A stretch of DNA of 5,351 bases from Balneolales bacterium. Its GTDB lineage: Bacteria; Bacteroidota; Rhodothermia; Balneolales; Natronogracilivirgulaceae. The stretch is from assembly GCA_007116685.1 (NCBI GenBank), contig SKIC01000201.1, positions 1 through 5,351 on the forward strand, read 5' to 3'. How positions within the stretch are numbered: position 1 is the stretch's first letter; each line of letters begins with the position of its first letter. The notes beneath the pieces are model-generated. The model was not told the DNA's origin. It did no database searches and worked only from the letters and a program-made list of their open reading frames with translations. This document shows positions 5,308-5,351 of this stretch, one piece after another. Both the position numbers and the translations under genes were made by a program.

Positions 5308-5351
5308 ATGTTTGACACCTAAAACCAATTATCAATCAGATTTTTCTAAAC

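Noticed and set aside
1..5351. Mobile element, CRISPR array, tRNA/rRNA, toxin-antitoxin or defence cassette
   Set aside because: No transposase or integrase motifs, no regularly spaced repeats, no cloverleaf-like sequence and no recognisable toxin or nuclease gene were found on either strand.

Overview
The window is ordinary-looking bacterial chromosome with moderate-to-low GC (roughly 40% by eye) and dense coding. It most likely comes from the Bacteroidota/Balneolota (FCB) group. Three things suggest this. Translation starts lack a Shine-Dalgarno sequence and sit in A/T-rich leaders (eno, the RRM gene, the outer-membrane protein gene, the hydrolase gene). The signal peptide ends in the FA|Q style common in that group. 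There is a TAnnTTTG-like promoter element before eno, and a small single-RRM protein is present. This placement is an inference and cannot be made exact from the sequence alone.

Layout: positions 21-1268 hold a leftward two-gene unit, a 126-aa protein of unknown function followed after 6 bp by prmC (release-factor glutamine methyltransferase). A 174-bp divergent spacer follows. It carries a near-perfect 29-bp dyad and leads to a rightward gene for a secreted, probably outer-membrane beta-barrel protein (1443-2192). That gene converges on a leftward alpha/beta-hydrolase gene (2202-3014), with a rightward terminator spanning the two gene ends. A 75-bp spacer then precedes a rightward 152-aa orphan ORF (3090-3548). 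Next come enolase (eno, 3635-4921) with a strong intrinsic terminator, and an 86-aa RNA-recognition-motif protein (4981-5241), itself followed by two tandem hairpins, the second an intrinsic terminator.

Functionally this is a patchwork of housekeeping genes: translation termination (PrmC), glycolysis (enolase) and probable RNA handling (RRM protein), with an envelope protein and an uncharacterised hydrolase. There is no mobile element, CRISPR array, tRNA, rRNA or defence cassette. I do not see a convincing new multi-gene system. The points most worth a second look are the dyad upstream of the outer-membrane protein gene, the two unrecognised proteins, and the RRM gene lying between hairpins directly after eno.
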